From assembly GCF_037658235.1 (NCBI RefSeq), contig NZ_JBBJLN010000001.1:404975-468974 (forward strand): DNA of 64,000 nt, read 5' to 3'. Within the stretch, counting starts at the first letter, position 1, and each line of letters starts with the position of its first letter. Positions 61,721-64,000 of the stretch are shown here, piece by piece. The position numbers and the translations under genes were made by a program. This DNA comes from Yunchengibacter salinarum (GTDB lineage: Bacteria; Pseudomonadota; Alphaproteobacteria; Sphingomonadales; Kordiimonadaceae). The notes beneath the pieces are model-generated. The model ran no database searches. It was not told the origin of the DNA and saw only the letters and a list, made by a program, of their open reading frames with translations.

Positions 61721-63187
61721 GTGGAACTGATCGCCGCACTCTGGCAGCATTACTTCATTCTGGCGGCGCTGCTTTTCGGCGCCATGCTGGTGGTCAGCGG
61801 CCATGTGCTGGCCACCCGATCCGATGCCCGCGCGGCCTTTGCCTGGCTGGGTGTGATCTGGCTGGCGCCCGCCGTGGGGCTGGCCCTGTATTTCCTGTTC
61901 GGCATGAATCGAATCCGTCGTCGTGCGCGGCGGGTGCGTGCCCGCCGGGGGCGCCCGGCGCGGCAGGCATGGCTGGTGGACCCGGATGGCCCGCTGCTTG
62001 AAGACCTGATGCCGGACAGCCTGCCGCGCTGGCGTGCCCATTCCCGGCTGGCGGGGCGCATCAGCCGGGAACCGCCGGTGGCCGGTAATCGCGTGCTGCC
62101 GCTGGAAGGCGGGTCGGAAGCCTATGACGCCATGATCACAGCGATCGATTCGGCCCGGCACAGCGTGGCGCTGACCACTTATATCTTTCAGAACGACCGG
62201 GTGGGAGGCCGCTTCGTGGCCGCGTTGAAGGCGGCGGTGGAGCGTGGCGTGGCGGTGCGGGTGCTGGTGGATGCGGTGGGCAATCTGTATGGCTTCAAGC
62301 CCGTGATCGGGGCGCTGCGTCGGGCCGGTGTGCCGGTGGCCCGGTTCAATCCGGCGCGGGTGTCCTGGCGGCTGGCTTTTTTCAATCTGCGCACCCATCG
62401 CAAGATGATGGTGGTGGATGGCCATATCGGTTTTGCCGGGGGCATGAACATCCGTGACGGTCATCTGGCGGAAGGGCACAGGGCGGCACAGGTGCGCGAT
62501 ACCCATTTTCGCATTTCGGGGCCAGTGGTGGCCCACATGATGGACACGTTCGCCGATGACTGGGCGTTCGCCACGCGGGAGGAACTGACCGGCGCGGCCT
62601 GGTTCCCCGAAGATGCGCCCAGACGGCCCACGCGGAGAGACATGGTGGCACGGGCCCTGGCCGACGGGCCGGACGAACCGGTGCAGAAGACCAGCCCCAT
62701 ACTGGAAAGCGCGCTGGCGTCCGCCCGAAAGCGGGTGCACATCGTCACCCCTTATTTTCTGCCTGAAGGGCCATTGGTCTCCAGCCTGTCGCAGGCGGCG
62801 CTGCGGGGGGTGCGGGTGGACATCATCATGCCGCGCCGGAACAATCTGGTGTTTTTCAACCTGGCCGCCTTTGCCGCCGTTCGGCCCTTGCTTCAGTCCG
62901 GGTGCCGGATCTGGCTGTCCGATCCGCCCTTTGACCACAGCAAGCTGATGGTGGTGGATGGCACCTGGTCCCTGCTGGGCAGCAGTAACTGGGATGCCCG
63001 GTCGCTCAAGCTGAATTTCGAATTCAATCTGGAAGTCTATAGCCGCGCCCTGGCCCGTCTGCTGGTGCAGCGGATCAAGATACGGTTCGAGGGCGCCAGC
63101 CGACTGACCCTGCGCGACCTGGACCGGCGGTCCCGTTTCAAGCGGGCGGCAGGGCGGCTTCTCTGGTTGTTCAGCCCTTATCTGTAG
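61721..63187 (+). CDS. Phospholipase D-family cardiolipin synthase-like protein
   Basis: Membrane protein of 488 residues with two N-terminal transmembrane helices (about 8-28 and 40-62), a basic hinge and two PLD domains. The HKD motifs are HRKMMVVDG near residue 226 and HSKLMVVDG near 406, both with the following G-x-x-N. This matches bacterial cardiolipin synthase ClsA/ClsB types, which join two phosphatidylglycerols. The GTG at 61721 opens VELIAALW with the first helix directly after it; the earlier frame is antisense to ccmA. Confidence 0.88.
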   Translation: MELIAALWQHYFILAALLFGAMLVVSGHVLATRSDARAAFAWLGVIWLAPAVGLALYFLFGMNRIRRRARRVRARRGRPARQAWLVDPDGPLLEDLMPDSLPRWRAHSRLAGRISREPPVAGNRVLPLEGGSEAYDAMITAIDSARHSVALTTYIFQNDRVGGRFVAALKAAVERGVAVRVLVDAVGNLYGFKPVIGALRRAGVPVARFNPARVSWRLAFFNLRTHRKMMVVDGHIGFAGGMNIRDGHLAEGHRAAQVRDTHFRISGPVVAHMMDTFADDWAFATREELTGAAWFPEDAPRRPTRRDMVARALADGPDEPVQKTSPILESALASARKRVHIVTPYFLPEGPLVSSLSQAALRGVRVDIIMPRRNNLVFFNLAAFAAVRPLLQSGCRIWLSDPPFDHSKLMVVDGTWSLLGSSNWDARSLKLNFEFNLEVYSRALARLLVQRIKIRFEGASRLTLRDLDRRSRFKRAAGRLLWLFSPYL

Positions 63188-63216
63188 CGGCGGATCCGTC
63201 GGGGGCGGCGGTTGAT

Positions 63217-63735
63217 TCAGTCGTCCTTTGGCAGATAGCGGGGCATACGGCGGCCAATCTCCGCCCTCAGCCCCTGCTCCACGCCCAGGGCGAACAGGAT
63301 TTCCGCGATCAGAAAGGCCGGGGCCATAAAAATCTGCACCAGATTGTCGAACAGGGCCGGGCGGCGGCCTTCAAAGGCGTGGCCGATGAACTGGATCACC
63401 CAGCCCCCGACAAACCCCGCGCCAAACACGATCAGCGCCGGTTGCAGGCCCAGCGCGGCCACCTGCTGCGCGGCATAAAGCAGCACGCCATACAGCGCCA
63501 CAGCCACCATGCCGATCAGCGGCACCGCCACCACATATATCAGCAGCAACAGCCCCATCAGCGCCGCGGCCAGCGTAAGCGGGCCACCGGGCAGGCTCAT
63601 CAGTTCGACCCGCGCCGCGATGACCAGCAGGGAAAAGACAATCAGCGGCACTCCCACATGATGGGTCAGTTGATTGCGAAAAGAGCGATGATAGGCCGAA
63701 TACATGGCCATCTGTTCGTAAAACCAGCCGCGCAT
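63217..63735 (-). CDS. Mpo1-like (DUF962) membrane protein
   Basis: A 172-residue integral-membrane protein of the DUF962/Mpo1 family. Yeast Mpo1 is an iron-dependent dioxygenase for alpha-oxidation of 2-hydroxy fatty acids. The conserved histidines in NQLTHHVGVPLIVFS and QFIGHAFEGRRPAL, which form its metal site, are present. Four or five transmembrane helices are seen. The ATG at 63735 (MRGWFYEQMAMYSAYHRSFRNQ) fits the family. Bacterial substrates are unproven. Confidence 0.85.
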   Translation of the reverse strand: MRGWFYEQMAMYSAYHRSFRNQLTHHVGVPLIVFSLLVIAARVELMSLPGGPLTLAAALMGLLLLIYVVAVPLIGMVAVALYGVLLYAAQQVAALGLQPALIVFGAGFVGGWVIQFIGHAFEGRRPALFDNLVQIFMAPAFLIAEILFALGVEQGLRAEIGRRMPRYLPKDD

Positions 63736-63917
63736 GAATACCCCCCGCCGTTTACTGTGCCCATAATGGCACGAGGATGGCGCCGCTTGCGGCACTTGGC
63801 AAGCGGGTGATGTCGTCGCTTCACCCCGGTCATGGCGCCGCGAGCCGACAGGAAAGCCATCAGCCCCTCTGGCGCTGGCCGTCCGTCTTTGCTACATACG
63901 TCGCGGTCTTGTGGAAT

Positions 63918-63994
63918 GGCCCCGTAGCTCAGTTGGATAGAGCATCAGATTCCTAATCTGAGGGTCACAGGTTCGAGTCCTGTCGGGGTCACCA
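63918..63994 (+). tRNA. tRNA-Arg(CCT)
   Basis: A 77-base cloverleaf including CCA at 63992-63994. The acceptor stem GGCCCCG pairs with CGGGGTC with one G-T pair. The anticodon loop TTCCTAA is closed by TCAGA/TCTGA, giving anticodon CCT. The T arm GGTTCGAGTCC is standard. A T-run begins right after. Confidence 0.96.
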
Positions 63995-64000
63995 TTTTCC

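Overview
This window is a gene-dense, high-G+C stretch of an alphaproteobacterial chromosome. The lineage call rests on several points. The order secB-fxsA-Tim44-mltA-smr-xre is typical of the origin-proximal region of alphaproteobacteria. hisB-hisH-hisA-hisF-hisE lies back to back with hslVU. Other markers are the 1600-residue NAD-glutamate dehydrogenase, DUF3576, IalB and PAS_5 proteins, a perfect alphaproteobacterial sigma-32 promoter, and a consensus CtrA box. Genus cannot be fixed from the sequence. No mobile element, integrase, phage gene, CRISPR array or rRNA was found, and the window looks like core chromosome.

Layout. 1-3.1 kb: ribA, an L,D-transpeptidase, a YggS-type PLP protein and a ThiE/TenI-like protein. 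3.2-9.3 kb: an outer-membrane barrel protein, a DUF3576 lipoprotein, then leuS-lptE-holA. 9.4-15.6 kb: secB and fxsA (minus strand), then Tim44-like, mltA, smr, an XRE regulator and a YifB/ComM ATPase (plus strand). 15.6-18.1 kb: an H-NOX-like sensor overlapping a PAS/degenerate-GGDEF/EAL protein. 18.2-21.3 kb: the his operon. 21.5-24.5 kb: hslVU, HIT and GNAT genes. 24.5-28.2 kb: a minus-strand run with a binding-protein-like gene, Trm112, a Lon-domain protein, a thioredoxin-TPR chaperone and a Pro-tRNA deacylase. tRNA-Gly(GCC) has its own promoter and terminator at 28.3-28.5 kb.

28.6-41.4 kb holds the large GDH, a PAS_5 protein with a long acidic linker, an acyl-CoA synthetase, Hsp20, an APH-like kinase, a CtrA-box-linked small membrane protein plus histidine kinase, and an MscS channel. 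41.6-49.9 kb: fumC, a fatty-acid desaturase, then a TonB-dependent receptor, a secreted protein of unknown function and a PhoD phosphatase, preceded by a Pho-box-like direct repeat. 49.9-54.4 kb: rlmN, ialB-like, a TrmH-family methylase, yciB/ispZ, a Nudix hydrolase and a small unknown. 54.5-61.6 kb: a complete cytochrome c maturation (System I) operon ccmABCDEFGHI, including a 59-codon ccmD. 61.7-64 kb: a phospholipase-D/cardiolipin-synthase-like gene, an Mpo1-like membrane protein and tRNA-Arg(CCT).

The points most worth a second look are regulatory: exact or near-exact sigma-32 promoters before hslVU and hsp20, the CtrA box, the Pho-like repeat and terminator-like leader hairpin before the TonB receptor, and a tandem 68-bp duplication in which each copy carries a minus-strand sigma-70 promoter. 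Among proteins they are the H-NOX-like sensor with an altered heme-propionate motif paired with an EAL phosphodiesterase, and the PAS/acidic-linker protein. I did not find convincing evidence of a wholly new multi-gene system.
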